This document shows positions 32,673 through 44,720 of a DNA stretch of 64,000 nt, one piece after another. Made by a program: the position numbers and the translations under genes. Under the pieces are notes generated by a model. The model was not told the DNA's origin and did not search any database. It saw only the letters and a list, made by a program, of their open reading frames with translations. How positions within the stretch are numbered: position 1 is the first letter of the stretch; every line of letters begins with the position of its first letter. Origin of the DNA: Liolophura sinensis (lineage: Eukaryota; Mollusca; Polyplacophora; Chitonida; Chitonidae); the NCBI RefSeq assembly GCF_032854445.1, contig NW_027017960.1, positions 1 through 64,000 of the forward strand. The letters are read 5' to 3'.

Positions 32673-35600
32673 GTAAGGATTAATAACACTACCCGAAAAC
32701 TGACATGATCTTGTCAGCTTCTGCTTGATATGCATGTGTGCTTTCAAGATATTTCCGTGAAACAGACTTTGGCCTTAACCGTAGGGTAAGTATAATATGG
32801 TCTAAAATTAGACATGATCCAGTCACCTTTACTTGATATATGACTTCAAAACAAGATTTCCTGCCATGAAAGAGATCTTGGTCTAAATTGCAGGGTACAA
32901 GAACTTTAATATGGTCTGAAATTAGACATGAACTAATCAGTTTTGCTTGATACATCCTTTGATAAAACAAGACCCTGTCCCTTTTCGGCTATATACACCG
33001 AAGCCTACGATATGTTGTATTTCAGTTAGATTATAAAACTGCAGTAAAAAAGAATTCCATGAGAATATCCACAATCAAATCTTTAATGACGGATTTGAAG
33101 GAAAAGGGAAATTTCGCAGCAACACCAAAGATGTTCAGCGGGAAACTGTACTTGATGGACAACCTGTTGGACAAAAAGAATAAGAAAATCGCCGGAAATG
33201 AAGTTGTAATTGCAATGATAATTACAGACATCTGCCCAGAGGCAGAGAGATTTAGCAAATTTGTCTCTCAACGTTACATACGGTGATGGAAGCCATGTAT
33301 TCATATCAAGATGTTTGACAAGGATAATGATTGTTGGAATAACTGTTACATCCTGAAGTCGACGCGAACGTGCAGCTTATTAAGTTGTGATGTCGTGAAG
33401 ATGCTGTTGTACTTCAGTCCAATCTAGACACTCTGACTAGGTAAAGTATTATTCAGCAAGTCACGGAGCTTACTGCCTGGCTATCAGCAATGGTTGTGGT
33501 TTCCAAACCGAACGGATAAATTCGTCTTTGTATCAAGTCAAGGTCAAATGATTTAGCCACACTGACGCCAGAACTGGAGTTTTGCATCTTTGAATCTTTT
33601 AGATTTGATCTTGCTGAAACAAACATCAATTCTACGACTTTTGGAGCCCCCTTAATGAAACACACTACTAAAGTTCTTTCGGCGTATCAGATGACAAGCA
33701 GTCATTTGTAAGAGCAAAATAAATGTGAGAGCTCACAAGGCATTTGTTTATATCAAAACAGTATCCAGGTTACCATTCTCGGGATGTTGCGCTGTTTTTA
33801 GAGCTACTAGAGTTATTGATTCAGAAGATATACGTGAAATTCGGTAGCGCGAAACACGACAACATATACGTATCCAATGGAAAATAACTGCGCTCTCCTA
33901 CATACCCACTTTCATCTATTCACATATGAATACGACAATTTCCAGAAGGAAAATATCAATTAAGCTGATTCCCGGGATGAAACATCTTATTTGGCTTTGT
34001 ATGTTTATTAAAACGACCATGACATTCTGTCGCACAGATTGCATAATAGGAGACATAAAATTTTCAAATTGTTAACAATACAATAATAGATAGCTATATC
34101 TCAGAGAGCTGACATGTTTATACACGAATTGGTGATGCCAATACATCCCAATTCATTGGAACCAAAGGAACATAATGATTACAAAGTTGGAGCATTTTAT
34201 ACACATGTGTGTCTTTATAAAAAAAAACACACCAGGGCTTCTTCTTTTGTCCATTCTATAAGAAACATGGCTTCTTTTCAAAATTGTTAACTATCCATTT
34301 ATGGATAGCAATATCCCCGGAAGTTCTATATAGTGTATATACATGTCTCGTCTGGGCGTGCATTCTTGACCGTGTATTAACATCGACGATTTCAAAATAC
34401 GTGGTGAAACACTCCAGACGAAACTCTGAAGTCAAAATTTTAGGCGATCAAGGGCTTCACTTCAAAGTCTCTTGAACAAACATACCAACAATTTTTTACA
34501 ATTTACAAGCATAGTGTGGAAAACCTGCGAAGCTGTACTAAATATGTATGTAATACCATTTAACTCGGAGCTAGGGGTTTATAAACATCCAGCAGTTTCA
34601 ATATTACCACAGTGTTTACATGAACAAGTGCTATAGCGGCATACAATAATTCACCATAAACTGTCAACATTTCCTTGCCTTTAGCAGGATATTCCATACA
34701 ATACAAATATCGACTTTCAATGTTTAAAAGTTTTCATGGGCTAAGTGCTGCATTTTACTATTGTAGAATAATCTCCAACAAGCGGAAAGTGTTGCTTCAA
34801 AGAGCAACTTCCTCGCATCAAAAATGTCAACAATAAGGTGATACAGATTGATTTCATACTTCTGCTTCAGAAAGGAACTCAGAACGGGGTAGTGTTTAGA
34901 GATAAACGTTAGTTTTCATATTCGAAGTCTTGAGCCGACTAAACAGCACACTGGTGTGCAGACATGTATCTGTAGTGCTAGAAAATGGTAGAAAACATTA
35001 CGGACCGACTACGTGTGAAACCGGCAACACCGTTGATCACATCCAAATAATGAAATTATGCGACGTTGTCGTTGTACATGTACATCATCTTTTACAAAGT
35101 GTCATGCGTCCTACATCGGCATGTTTAAACCAAGTCACCCTACGAGGTATAATAACATTGATTCGTGAACAATGGGGAGCTCCTAAAACTCTTTCCCGTC
35201 TATATCATGGCGGTCCAAATCCGTGAACACATTTGTTCTTTCCGTTATTACGTCACAATTATCGGTGTATATGTGTTCAAAAAACATATAGGAAACACAC
35301 ACGCATTGCAATGTACAGAAGAAGGCGATCCGTTCAACTGTCATTTGGACCTTCTGCTCGTCCTTGAGTCTCCCATTAATTATTGAGAATTCAAACAGAG
35401 ATGAATCTGTTTGCACCTAGTTCGCTGTGCTTTTCGGACGTGGTCTCCAAGACTAACGATGTATTTTTACAATCACATTCTCGACAACAAAGAAACATAG
35501 CAACCGAAATTTCTTGAACGCTATCGTGCTACTTACAAAATCAATTCTTGTGTTAGAAATATAAATCCTCCTTGTTGGTTAATACTCAGTGGGTTACAAT

Positions 35601-38600
35601 GTAACAATGAGAAAGGTGACCTTCCGATCATTGCTGCTCAAGGTTTAGTGGCTTAACAGTTTAAGGGTATACCCGGTTTGACAATTGGTTCTTGTCGTCA
35701 TAGAGTGAGTTAATGTGAAAATACCATCTTCCTCACACTCAGCAATATTTATGTACTCAAGGTTTGTGGTTTCAGTTTTAAATAATGTAGTGTTCGCCTA
35801 TGATAAATGGTTAATGCCTATGCCAGTCTTTGCAGGCCAGAACCAATAACAATAAAACAGTTGCCAAAACATATCATATAATATAGAGTTTCCGAACACA
35901 TAATTGTCAGCTAGTAAACGACACATTTTCGATTCCATTCCAATAGGTAGCATTCTTCATTAACGAGATATGTTAATCTGCTGGGTACAAGCTCTGCCTT
36001 GAACAGAAAATTTGTAAATTCCTCCGCACCCAATGTTTGCGGGATGCTTGGGGCCATTCACTGGTCAACGTCTCCCGACGCTGAGGCCTTTGTAACGTTC
36101 TTTGAAGGTCGATTGTCATCCACCAATACGACGTACATACTGAGCGTCACACGCAGGAAAGCTGGTTAGTAATTTGCCAAATGTCTGTGGTTTTATCTGT
36201 GTACTGTGGTTTCCGCAATCCAGAATTATAATTTAGTATTCTGGCTTGTGTTTACGTGCATACGCAATAATCTCTCACTTATACGAATGAGATCAGGTTC
36301 ATTGATGCATAGAGGAAACCAGTGTCCATAGAAAGTGACCACCTTCTCCCAGGTACCCGATAAATACCCAAACTTAAATTTGCAGTCGATCTAGCCAGAG
36401 CTAGACTAAAGTTTATGATCTCATTACAGTCAGTTTACCAATGGCTGCGGACAGAACAACGCTCACGGCGAAGGAGCCAATGAGATGACTTAATAAATGA
36501 AGTTCCTTTCTGACATTTCTGACATAAGCGAACATTTCTTAATTTGTTGAGCAATACGTTAAACACTCACTACTCAATCAAACTCTTTTGCGTAAATCAG
36601 TCAATCTATTAATGTATGTATGCATGTATGCTTGGGGTTTTTACGTTGTACTTCACATTTTTTCAGTCACATGTCGACGAGGAACCATTGGATGTATGCC
36701 CATATAGTATGTTCTTGTCACAGGGCGAGCTAGTTCATGTCGCCAAAGCGCTGCCGGCAATGAAATATCATGCCGAAGACAGAAGAGGTGACACCCCACC
36801 CACATTATACTCACACCAGGCCAATCGTTCCTGTTTCCATTACCCAATCTCCCAGTACTGAGTGCCAAGCGGTGAAGCAACCATTTTTAAAGTATGTATT
36901 ATGGCCCGACCCGAGTTTGATACCAGGTCTCCCGATTTCGAGGGGATGCCCTAAACCTATGAACCGATTCCTCAATGAATCAGTGTGACTTCTAATGTAT
37001 AGCGTTATGTTTTTTTTCCAGTTCGGTGTCCCTGTGGAAAAGGTATGCTTTATATAAGCCACTTAGATATATGTTATACAGCCAACTCAACAGACCTCAC
37101 GTGGAACCAGGCCAACGACGCCTGCGTAGTTAGCAGCGGGCATCTGCTGGATCTTCACACCGAAGAAAGATTCTATGGATTTCTTCAAGCGTTCAACGAT
37201 ATAGGTAAGCTTGCAGAGGTTCCAATACAGGTAGGTACACGATTTTTGCAAACCATGGGCTCTTCGAAATAGTACAATGAAGTTTAAAACCTCCTGCTAC
37301 AAGGATATCATCCTCTGAGATGTTCCCTCGGATTTGGCCAGATACATGTAGGCCTACATGTACCTGAGAAGCATCTTGGCAAACATCCTGACAAACATCC
37401 CAATTCTAAGATTAAAGCGTTGAAAAGCGCATTCGTATTCCAGCTGTCAACCAATAAGGATGTTCTAGATCAATACTTGCAAGGCTAATTCCCAAAACGA
37501 CGCTTATCACAAAAAACCAAATAACTAAGAAAGTACATGAAGTGCGAAATTAGGACGGAATCATACAAAGAGAAGCAGTCAACAGTTTTCACTGCGCATT
37601 CCAATTCCCAAAAGGATGTATAAACACAAATCACCCCAGAACTAAGAAAGTAAGTAAAGTACGAAATCAGGACGGGGTCATAAAAAGGGTAGCAGTCAGC
37701 AGTTGGCAATGGTATTGAAAAAGTGCAAGGTATGTTGTAGGAGAATGAGTGAAATCAGCATTGAATTCGTGTTGTATCTCTTTACATAAAGGTGCCAAAT
37801 AGTTTTTTTTATATCGAACGTGACGATCAAATTCAACATAATAAACATACTGCCCCGAACACAGTTTGAATATTGCTAGTAATCATGTCCGTGGGATTTC
37901 GATACACTATCCATTTGCAAAGCAAGCGAAGAACACAACTATACATTTTAAAATTTCAACAACAATGTAACATGTTAAACAGTGGCAACAGCGTAACAGG
38001 AGCAACAATATAATGTGTTAAACAATAGCAACTTTTGGGATCATGGCCTTAGCAGAGTAAGGTACAAAAAAGCAGATATGCTAATTACAAATTATTACAT
38101 GTCAATGAAATTACTGAAAATGATGTATTGTTATCATATTTTATAATCAATCGCCCTGATTGATTCCACGTTCATCGGGCCGAGAAAGTTTCTTGGAGAA
38201 AACTTATTTTTCATGTGCCTTTAAGTGTTTAAGCTTTGTGCAATACAAATTTCCGATTCCGTCAGGGACATCTTCTGAGAAAGAGTTGAAGGTACTTCCA
38301 GCGAAGCATACATATTTCTTGGGTGGCCTAAAAATATTATCATTTGAAATGTTCCCTCCTCCTTGTGCAGGACACATGTACACGTACTTGATAAATACCT
38401 TGACAAACATTTTGACAAACACCTGTTTTCACGGAATTAAATGCAATTAAATCTTTGGAGGGTATGGTGAGCTTCATTTACATTCCTAATGTAGTTTAAC
38501 AGATATAGTCTTATTTTAAAGCCTTTTTTAATGACATATTCTTCATTTGTAAAATGTTTCTTTCGCTTTGTGTTCCCCCCTTAAGATGGTAAAGGACGGT

Positions 38601-38800
38601 TTTGGCTGGGAGCTCACTGGGTGACAGACAGACTTCGGTGGATGAACGGTGAAGAACTACCCATGGACGCTCCTTACTGGCATGAGAACGAACCTATGGA
38701 CCCTGTGAACAACTTTGTGGCCCTCAGCAACTGGAGCGGCATATGGGCATTGGATGATCATTACCAATCGACACGTTATGGGTTTATCTGTGAATACTAG
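32383..38800 (+). CDS. Secreted protein with PAN-like region and C-type lectin domain
   Basis: Four exons, 32,383-32,672, 36,007-36,164, 37,022-37,204 and 38,586-38,800, sum to 846 nt (281 residues and stop) with phases 2, 1 and 1 matching at every junction. It starts with a signal peptide (MLLLLLLSLVLKYATVC). A Cys-containing PAN/apple-like stretch follows (residues about 45-95, DPNCRSFG), then a spacer, then a CTLD from about residue 150: CGKG, WNQANDAC, WLGAHW, the NEPMD segment and FICEY at the end. A calcium-site-like ENEPMD stands where many lectins have EPN. The second CTLD disulphide is missing. Probable role: secreted recognition protein; ligand unknown. It lies in the single-copy spacer between the arms. 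Confidence 0.85.
32700..32985. repeat. Intronic tandem repeat, about 120 bp unit
   Basis: About 2.4 copies of a unit around ATATGGTCTGAAATTAGACATGA and the following CTTGATA. The rest of this intron (32,990-36,006) is AT-rich. An open stretch at 33,036-33,285 looks protein-like but does not fit the splice phases. Confidence 0.65.
36007..36164 (+). CDS. Lectin gene exon 2
   Basis: Acceptor TTGAACAG, donor GTTAGT. Encodes KFVNSSAPNVCGMLGAIHWS to SVTRRKA with two N-glycosylation sequons (NSS, NTT). No named domain. Confidence 0.7.
36600..36900 (+). repeat. Second interspersed repeat family, copy 1
   Basis: Starts TGCTTGGGGTTTTTACGTTGTACTTC, then TTTTTCAGTCACATGTCGACGAGG, ATGCCGAAGACA and TGCCAAGCG. 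The same order is seen at 51,885-52,065, 53,150-53,395 and 63,258-63,490. It is noncoding and lies in lectin intron 2. Confidence 0.7.
37022..37204 (+). CDS. Lectin gene exon 3 (CTLD first half)
   Basis: Acceptor TTTTTTCCAG, donor GTAAGC. CPCGKG, ICYTANS and LTWNQANDACVVSSGHLLDL give the first alpha helix and first disulphide Cys of the C-type lectin fold. Confidence 0.88.
37495..37715. repeat. Intronic tandem repeat, about 115 bp, two copies
   Basis: Each copy has AATTCCCAAAA, AACTAAGAAAGTA, GAAATNAGGACGG and AGCAGTCA in order. In lectin intron 3, with no coding signal; the remainder of 37,205-38,585 is noncoding. Confidence 0.6.
38586..38800 (+). CDS. Lectin gene exon 4 (CTLD second half)
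   Basis: FWLGAHWVTDRLRWMNGEEL, ENEPMD, FVALSNWSGIWALDDHYQ and YGFICEY, then TAG. WIGA-type and WND-type motifs are recognisable. The Cys normally before the W-x-W region and the Cys before the last strand are Phe/Val and Tyr here. The last 30 bases are the seed of the following minisatellite. Confidence 0.88.
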
Positions 38801-40075
38801 TCAGATCCATACATATTAACACGTGATGGGTTTATCTGTGAATACTAGTCAGATCCGTACACATTAACACGTTATGGAGCGGCATATGGGCATTGGATGA
38901 TCAATACCAATCGACACGTTATGGGTTTATCTGTGAACACTAGTCAGATCCATATACATTAACACGTTATGGGTTTAGCTGCGAATACTAGACAGATCCG
39001 TACACATTAATACGTGATGGGCTTATCTGTGACGGCTAGCCAGATCCTTACACATTAACACGTTATGAGTTTATCTGTCACGGCTAGCCAGATCAGTACA
39101 CATTAACACGTGATGGGTTTATCTGTGAATAGTATTCAGATCCGTACACATTAACACATGATGGGTTTATCTGTGACGGCTAGCCAGATCAGTACACATT
39201 AACACGTGATGCGTTTATCTGTGAATAGTAATCAGATCCGTACACATTGACACGTGATGGGTTTATCTGTGAACAGTAATCAGATCAGTACACACTAACA
39301 CGTTATGGGTTTATCTGTGAAGGCTAGCCAGATACGTACACACTAACACCTTATGGGTTTATCTGTGAATAGTAATCAGGTCAGTGGACATTAACACCCT
39401 ATGGGTTTACCTGTGAATAGTAATCAGATCAGTACACACTAACACCTTATGGGTTTATCTGTGAATACTAGTCAGATCCTTACACATTAACGCGTTATGG
39501 GTTTATCTGTGAATACTAGTCACATCCATACACATTAACACGTTATGGGTTTCTCTGTGACGGCTAGCCAGATCAGTACACATTAACACGTGATGCGTTT
39601 ATCTGTGAATAGTAATCAGATCCGTACACATTGACACGTGATGGGTTTATCTGTGAACAGTAATCAGATCAGTACACACTAACACGTTATGGGTTTATCT
39701 GTGAAGGCTAGCCAGATACGTACACACTAACACATTATGGGTTTATCTGTGAATAGTAATCAGGTCAGTGGACATTAACACCCTATGGGTTTACCTGTGA
39801 ATAGTAATCAGATCAGTACACACTAACACCTTATGGGTTTATCTGTGAATACTAGTCAGATCCTTACACATTAACGCGTTATGGGTTTATCTGTGAATAC
39901 TAGTCACATCCATACACATTAACACGTTATGGGTTTATCTGTGACGGCTAGCCAGATCAGTACACATTAACACGTTATTGGTTTATCTGTGAATAGTAAT
40001 CAGATCCGTACACACTAACACCTTATGGGTTTTTCTGTGAAGGCTAGCCAGATCAGTGGACATTAACACGTTATG
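38770..40075 (+). repeat. 48-bp minisatellite seeded by the lectin last exon
   Basis: About 27 copies of a 48-bp unit containing CACGTTATGGGTTTATCTGTGA, identical to the end of the lectin coding sequence including its stop region. The first unit is the exon end itself. One early unit (38,876-38,944) carries a longer piece of the exon. A larger block is repeated too: about 39,187-39,420 recurs at 39,572-39,805, eight units later. Stops recur in each unit, so it is not translated beyond the first TAG. Confidence 0.9.
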
Positions 40076-40084
40076 GGTTCTGTG

Positions 40085-40505
40085 TGGATGTTTGCTGAAT
40101 ATTCCCGTAGTTAAATTTATTCATTATATATAGGGAACATTTGCCGTGGTATAACTGTTTCTCTGTGTGGATGTTTGATGAATATTTCATGTGGTTTGGT
40201 TTATTCACCACGTGTAGAGCACATTTGCCGTGGTATATGTGCACTTCTGTGTGGATGACTGATGGATAGTTTCAGTGGCCTGATTTATTCACCACGTGTA
40301 GAGCACATTTGCCGTGGTATATGTGCACTTCTGTGTGGATGACTGATGGATAGTTTCAGTGGCCTGATTTATTCACCACGTGCAGATCACATTTGCCGTC
40401 GTATATGTGCACTTCTGTGTGGATGACTGATGGATAGTTTCAGTGGCCTGATTTATTCACCACGTGTAGAGCACATTTGCCGTGGTATATATGTATTTCT
40501 GTGTG
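40085..40505 (+). repeat. 84-bp minisatellite
   Basis: About five copies of a unit running CTGTGTGGATGACTGATGG to ACATTTGCCGTGGTATATG. It follows directly after the 48-bp array and is unrelated to it. Bases 40,506-41,654 hold no supported gene. Confidence 0.85.
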
Positions 40506-41654
40506 GATGTTAATGAAAATTCACCATGGTTTGTTTTATTCCTCTGTATTTTTAAGGGAATGTTTCCAGTTGTTTTATAGCAAATATTTACCTTTGATTA
40601 CATATACGGCGACCCTCTTCTTTCACAGAGAATATTTCACGTCTTTATTAGGAAACGGTTTCGTGGATTGGTAGGTCTAACGTAAGTTCTGTCACGTTAT
40701 AATTTTCTCTACAATCGCATACATATTAAGATAAGTTACTACCCAATTCATACCTTTTCCATAATAATTTTAATTTAAAAAACAGCTATAAAAACTTTGG
40801 AATTTATTATCTATCCCCGTAGAGTTTCATTACAAATGTCAACTTTCTGTGAAGGCTTAAAGCATATTCACATATTATGCAAATACATATCAGGTGGAAT
40901 ACATGATGGTGTAAGTACGCTTTAGGTTTACTTGAACTCTCAGCACTCTCAGTCTTTTGCCGTTATATTTGGCATAAAAAGTCTTGTGTATTACAGAACC
41001 ACAGAACCTTCACCGTACTCAATGTTTTCTAGGACATTTCGAGTTTTACCATGTGTATGTGTATGTACTGATCAATCTTTCACCAGCTATACAACTGCAA
41101 ATACTCGGTCACTGGCGTACGACTTGTTCTTTTCAGTCAGTGCATGGCTGGATGAAATTTTGTCTTTTGAAAAAAGTCATAAATGGACCAAGGCGGGTGC
41201 AAGCCTATTGATAATCCAGGGCTGTGAAACCATTATGAAAAGGTACTGCATGGAAGTGAAAGGTTTGGGAGAGACGAGAACTTGTGCTTACTTGTTTACC
41301 ACGTTTTCACTCCCGTATGCTTAGGACCATACAGGGCTATACGTGCACATTATTGAGTGTGTTGTACTAGTAGCCAGTCCGCTGTTGTGACATATACAGA
41401 GAAGGTCCGTTTTAATGCTGCTGTGAGGAATTACTGGATGGGGCAATTTCGGGCACACACATCTGCACGTTTATTTCACTAGGCTAAGATTGGATTCAGG
41501 ATGACTCTTGTTACCAAATCATATACACCTGACTTATGCAGGTTACAGATACTGCTGATGAAGGGTGACTACAAGTAGCTGGTGCCTGCAAGGTGCAGTT
41601 TGGATACGCCTCTGCCACGTGGATATACATCCTTCTTAACGACCGCATGCTGCA

Positions 41655-41885
41655 ATATTCATAGGTGCTGCTTGTTAGTAAATTATTCGCCTTTACCACA
41701 TCGTGTTCTCTCTTGATGACGACTGTATGTGGTTGTATTGCTGGGTGATGCCTGTTAGCAAATAATCAGCCTATATCAGAGCGGATACTTTCTCGATGAC
41801 GACTATATGTGGTTATATCCATAGGTGTTGCCTGTTTCCAAATTATACGCCAGTATAGCAGGGGATACTTTCTTGGTGACACGCT
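41655..41885 (+). repeat. Tandem repeat, about 80 bp, 2.8 copies
   Basis: Units share ATAGGTGNTGCCTGTT, AAATTATNCGCC and TCTTGATGACGACTATATGTGGTT. Noncoding. Confidence 0.7.
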
Positions 41886-42302
41886 AGCCGCACTCACGTT
41901 AATGACAGGATGTTTCATTCAGAAACTGATGGTGTCCATTGACGAATGACTCGGCAGTGATAGCTAGAACACACCCCTTAAAAGGTGTCAGTGTAGGCTA
42001 CAGTCGTACTAAGACGGACATTTTCTCTCCGACGTTAATACGCTTTTAGTGAAAGTGTTTGCCATACCAACTGATACAGCAGTATCACATGGAACTCTGC
42101 TTGTAAAAACCAAAATGCTATCTTACTCATCTCAACGTTGACTCATACGTTGTATGTAGGAACAGAAAATTTTGAGAATTGGTTCTGTTGTACGTGTATG
42201 CATCGCTTGGCTCATGCTAATCTTGATGACGAAATTTAAGAATGCAGCTGTACTTGTATAGCCTTGACAACAACCCCGCACTCGTAATACCCATTGTCGA
42301 TC

Positions 42303-42309
42303 TATAAAT
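42303..42309 (+). promoter_or_regulatory. TATA-like box upstream of the KCNMB-like gene
   Basis: TATAAAT about 90 bp before the ATG at 42,396. Function is inferred from position only. Confidence 0.35.
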
Positions 42310-42395
42310 TCACACTGTTAATTAAATGGTTTTTACCTTCTGTTTAAAAGTAATGGAAACTTCATTGCCTGGTTTATCGGCAATTTCAAGGCAAA

Positions 42396-42800
42396 ATGGG
42401 CTGCACTAAAAAGCAAGCATGCTGGTTAGTACTGGTTATACTCGATGTGATTTTCTTGATTGGCAGCCCAATCACAATAACTGCAATCGGTTGGGCCCTG
42501 AGCAAGCCTTACCATACAACGAGACGTTTTAGCGCCACAAACTGCACCGTTCAGAAGGTGGTGAATGTTGGCCAGATCGCTTGTCACTGCGACAGGTGGC
42601 ACGAGTGTACGTCACACTACCCTGCGTGGAGATCGTAGTGGCTTACGTCACTGAAAGCGGGAAGAACGTTCCCAACGCCACGTTGTTCGATGATGCCAAA
42701 GAGTGGGCAAAATGTACGACCATCAGCAGGTTGTTTGCAAACCTTTCCATGTACGACGGGAATGGAAAAACCCCCACTGGTGAGCTGGACGATCGCATTG
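42396..42800 (+). CDS. KCNMB-like gene, first exon with a frameshift
   Basis: The ATG frame ends at a TAG at 42,636-42,638. The expected continuation (after TSHYP) is in another frame, as though one base were missing in CCTGCG near 42,630. This could be a real mutation or a sequence error. Donor GTAAGA at 42,801. Confidence 0.6.
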
Positions 42801-44174
42801 GTAAGAGTGAAAACGCCGTACTGGTATCAACTAATCGATTGTGTACGTTTTCAAATACGACCAGCGCCATAAAACCGGCGCGGTCACACCGGCTCAACAT
42901 ATGAGATCATTTTGTTTATTTATTTTTTCACATTTTTAAAGAGAATAAAAAAAAGAAAAAAAAAGAAAGAAAAACGAGGTGGACCACATTAAACAACCTG
43001 AACCACATGGACGGAGCAGATTCTTTCTCGCTGCTAAGCATCATTTGACAACTCTAATTTAGCACACTCCTACATCTACATGTATATCTGTATTTGAAAT
43101 GGAAATAGGACAGTAACAGTCTGATTATCAACTAAAAAGAATCTATTACGTCACGTGTTTCATCCCGTCCAATATGGCCAAAAAAGTCCTCCGCAGAACC
43201 TCACTTTTGCCTGCATGTTAAACACCGTCCAAGAACCGTCCAAAAACATACTTGGCATCTGTATTAAATGTTTTTTCAGATGTTGTGAACTTTACCAAAA
43301 TGTGACCACCTCTTCATTTTGTCCATGCTTTTCATTGTAAGGAAAAGCCTCTATATACCACTTAAATCTACACATTAATATACTTTCATTTATTTGTTTA
43401 GATTTTTGTGAAGAAAGTTAAAGGAGTTTGAATTCTTTGGTGGCCTTTATAGGCCATACTGTTAGAGTTTAGGAACTCTGGCGTCATAACTTTTTAGCCC
43501 GTGAATAAAAGATTGCTGAAATAATGTTTTCAAAGATTCCTTCCTTCTGGACAACATCAGGAAAGAAATGATGTGACGTCAGAGTTCCTAGATACCGTCA
43601 GTATTGCTCATCAAGCCCATCAGAGAATTCATATATTTGAATGCCTGTCAACATTCTTCATAAAATCTAAAAACAATAAATGAATGTCACAGTGTTTTTG
43701 TGCATGCTTTTCAGTTGTCTGTATGATGAAACATACTTTATATTTTAGCCTTGTTTTCACTCTTATAATTAAAATAAATATTTCTGTTGTTAATTGCTTA
43801 TAATTAAACTTTTTCCCTTTTTGTGACAGTGCTCTACGTACTCCTGTGATGGAACTATAATCCATGACGCCGATAACGTCGCCACATTTGTTCGCGCGCA
43901 CGGAAGACTCGGCCAGTCATATCCTTGCTTCTACAACCAAGAAAACCAGAGCGAGGCTCTCCTGAGGAAAGTTTCCACCACTGCCCTGGCGCTAGGACTT
44001 CTGTTCCCTCTGCTGTGCTTCATCGGTGCTCTGCTTCTCTTTATATTCCTGTACCATCGCATTCTTATGAGACGCGGAGAGAAAGTCTTGTGTCTCGGCC
44101 GGACTTACGAGATTGAGCCTAACGAGTTATCTCCCCCTGTCCCAGTGATAACGCTATCCGAGTCGACATTCTAG
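42396..44174 (+). CDS. BK-channel beta-subunit-like (KCNMB/TipE type) two-TM protein, incomplete
   Basis: The first exon starts MGCTKKQACWLV and has TM1 (LVLVILDVIFLIGSPITIT). It enters a Cys-rich loop (CHC...CTSHYP), needs a one-base shift near 42,632, and continues CVEIVVAYVTESGK up to a donor at 42,800. The last exon (43,830-44,174) gives CSTYSC, a loop with SYPCFYNQENQSEALL, TM2 (LGLLFPLLCFIGALLLFIFLY) and a 36-residue tail. Topology, Cys pattern and the CFYN segment before TM2 are those of KCNMB subunits. The donor is phase 1 and the acceptor phase 0, so a middle exon is missing or the gene is decaying. Likely role if active: modulation of a K+ or Na+ channel at the plasma membrane. Confidence 0.6.
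43830..44174 (+). CDS. KCNMB-like gene, last exon
   Basis: Acceptor TTGTGACAG. Open for 114 codons and ends TAG. It spans the last loop disulphide region, TM2 and the cytoplasmic tail. The inner boundary of the inverted duplication falls inside it at about 43,915. 42,801-43,829 is intron with a poly-A-rich stretch near 42,940-42,980; nothing else was recognised. Confidence 0.75.
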   Translation, partial: CSTYSCDGTIIHDADNVATFVRAHGRLGQSYPCFYNQENQSEALLRKVSTTALALGLLFPLLCFIGALLLFIFLYHRILMRRGEKVLCLGRTYEIEPNELSPPVPVITLSESTF

Positions 44175-44720
44175 CAATGTAGAGAACAGCTTCCGTACCG
44201 TATTAACTGATTTGGAAGCTTTAAAGTATTGGATGGTACCAGGTGGTATCGTGACACTGAGGAGTCAACTTTTGCCAATACATCAGAAGCGGTGAACCGA
44301 AGAATCAGCTTTTGACAATGAATACACGAGAAGCGGTGAACTGAAGAGTCAGTTTTTGGCAAAGAGCATTATCTGTATTACCCTATTTGAGAGTTGTTAA
44401 TTTATGGGTTGAGCCGCGTGGTAGAGTAACGTTGAAGACTCGGCTATTGACAATGAATGGGTTACTCGAGAAGCCGCAGAACGACATCTGTACTCACTTG
44501 ATTTGACTGAAAGTCGTTAGAAGTTTATGCATGTAGGTGTTTTTCGAACACCTTTGTTGTCTTTAGTCAAACTGGAATATGTCAGGGTGAATACTTTTTA
44601 TCCCGAGTATTGAGGGAGCGAAATCAATCCCGATTATTTGATCGTTAAAAAAGACATCATCGAGTAACATAAGCAATTCGTGTGTGGATTACTGTTGAAT
44701 GCTTTGTCTGAAGGAGACTG

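Noticed and set aside
33036-33285. Open stretch with a preceding acceptor and von Willebrand A-like text (IAMIITDICPEAERF)
   Set aside because: It does not fit the phase of the lectin exons on either side (both possible donors give an early stop), and no donor follows. It may be a relic exon; not called.
38770-40505. CRISPR-like regular repeats
   Set aside because: The units are directly adjacent with no unique spacers; these are minisatellites in an animal genome.
40932-41324. 130-codon open frame in the spacer
   Set aside because: No motif, no splice context, no second copy; likely chance.
42396-42638. Complete 80-residue small protein at the KCNMB-like start
   Set aside because: The stop is best explained by a one-base shift, since the family pattern continues in the next frame.
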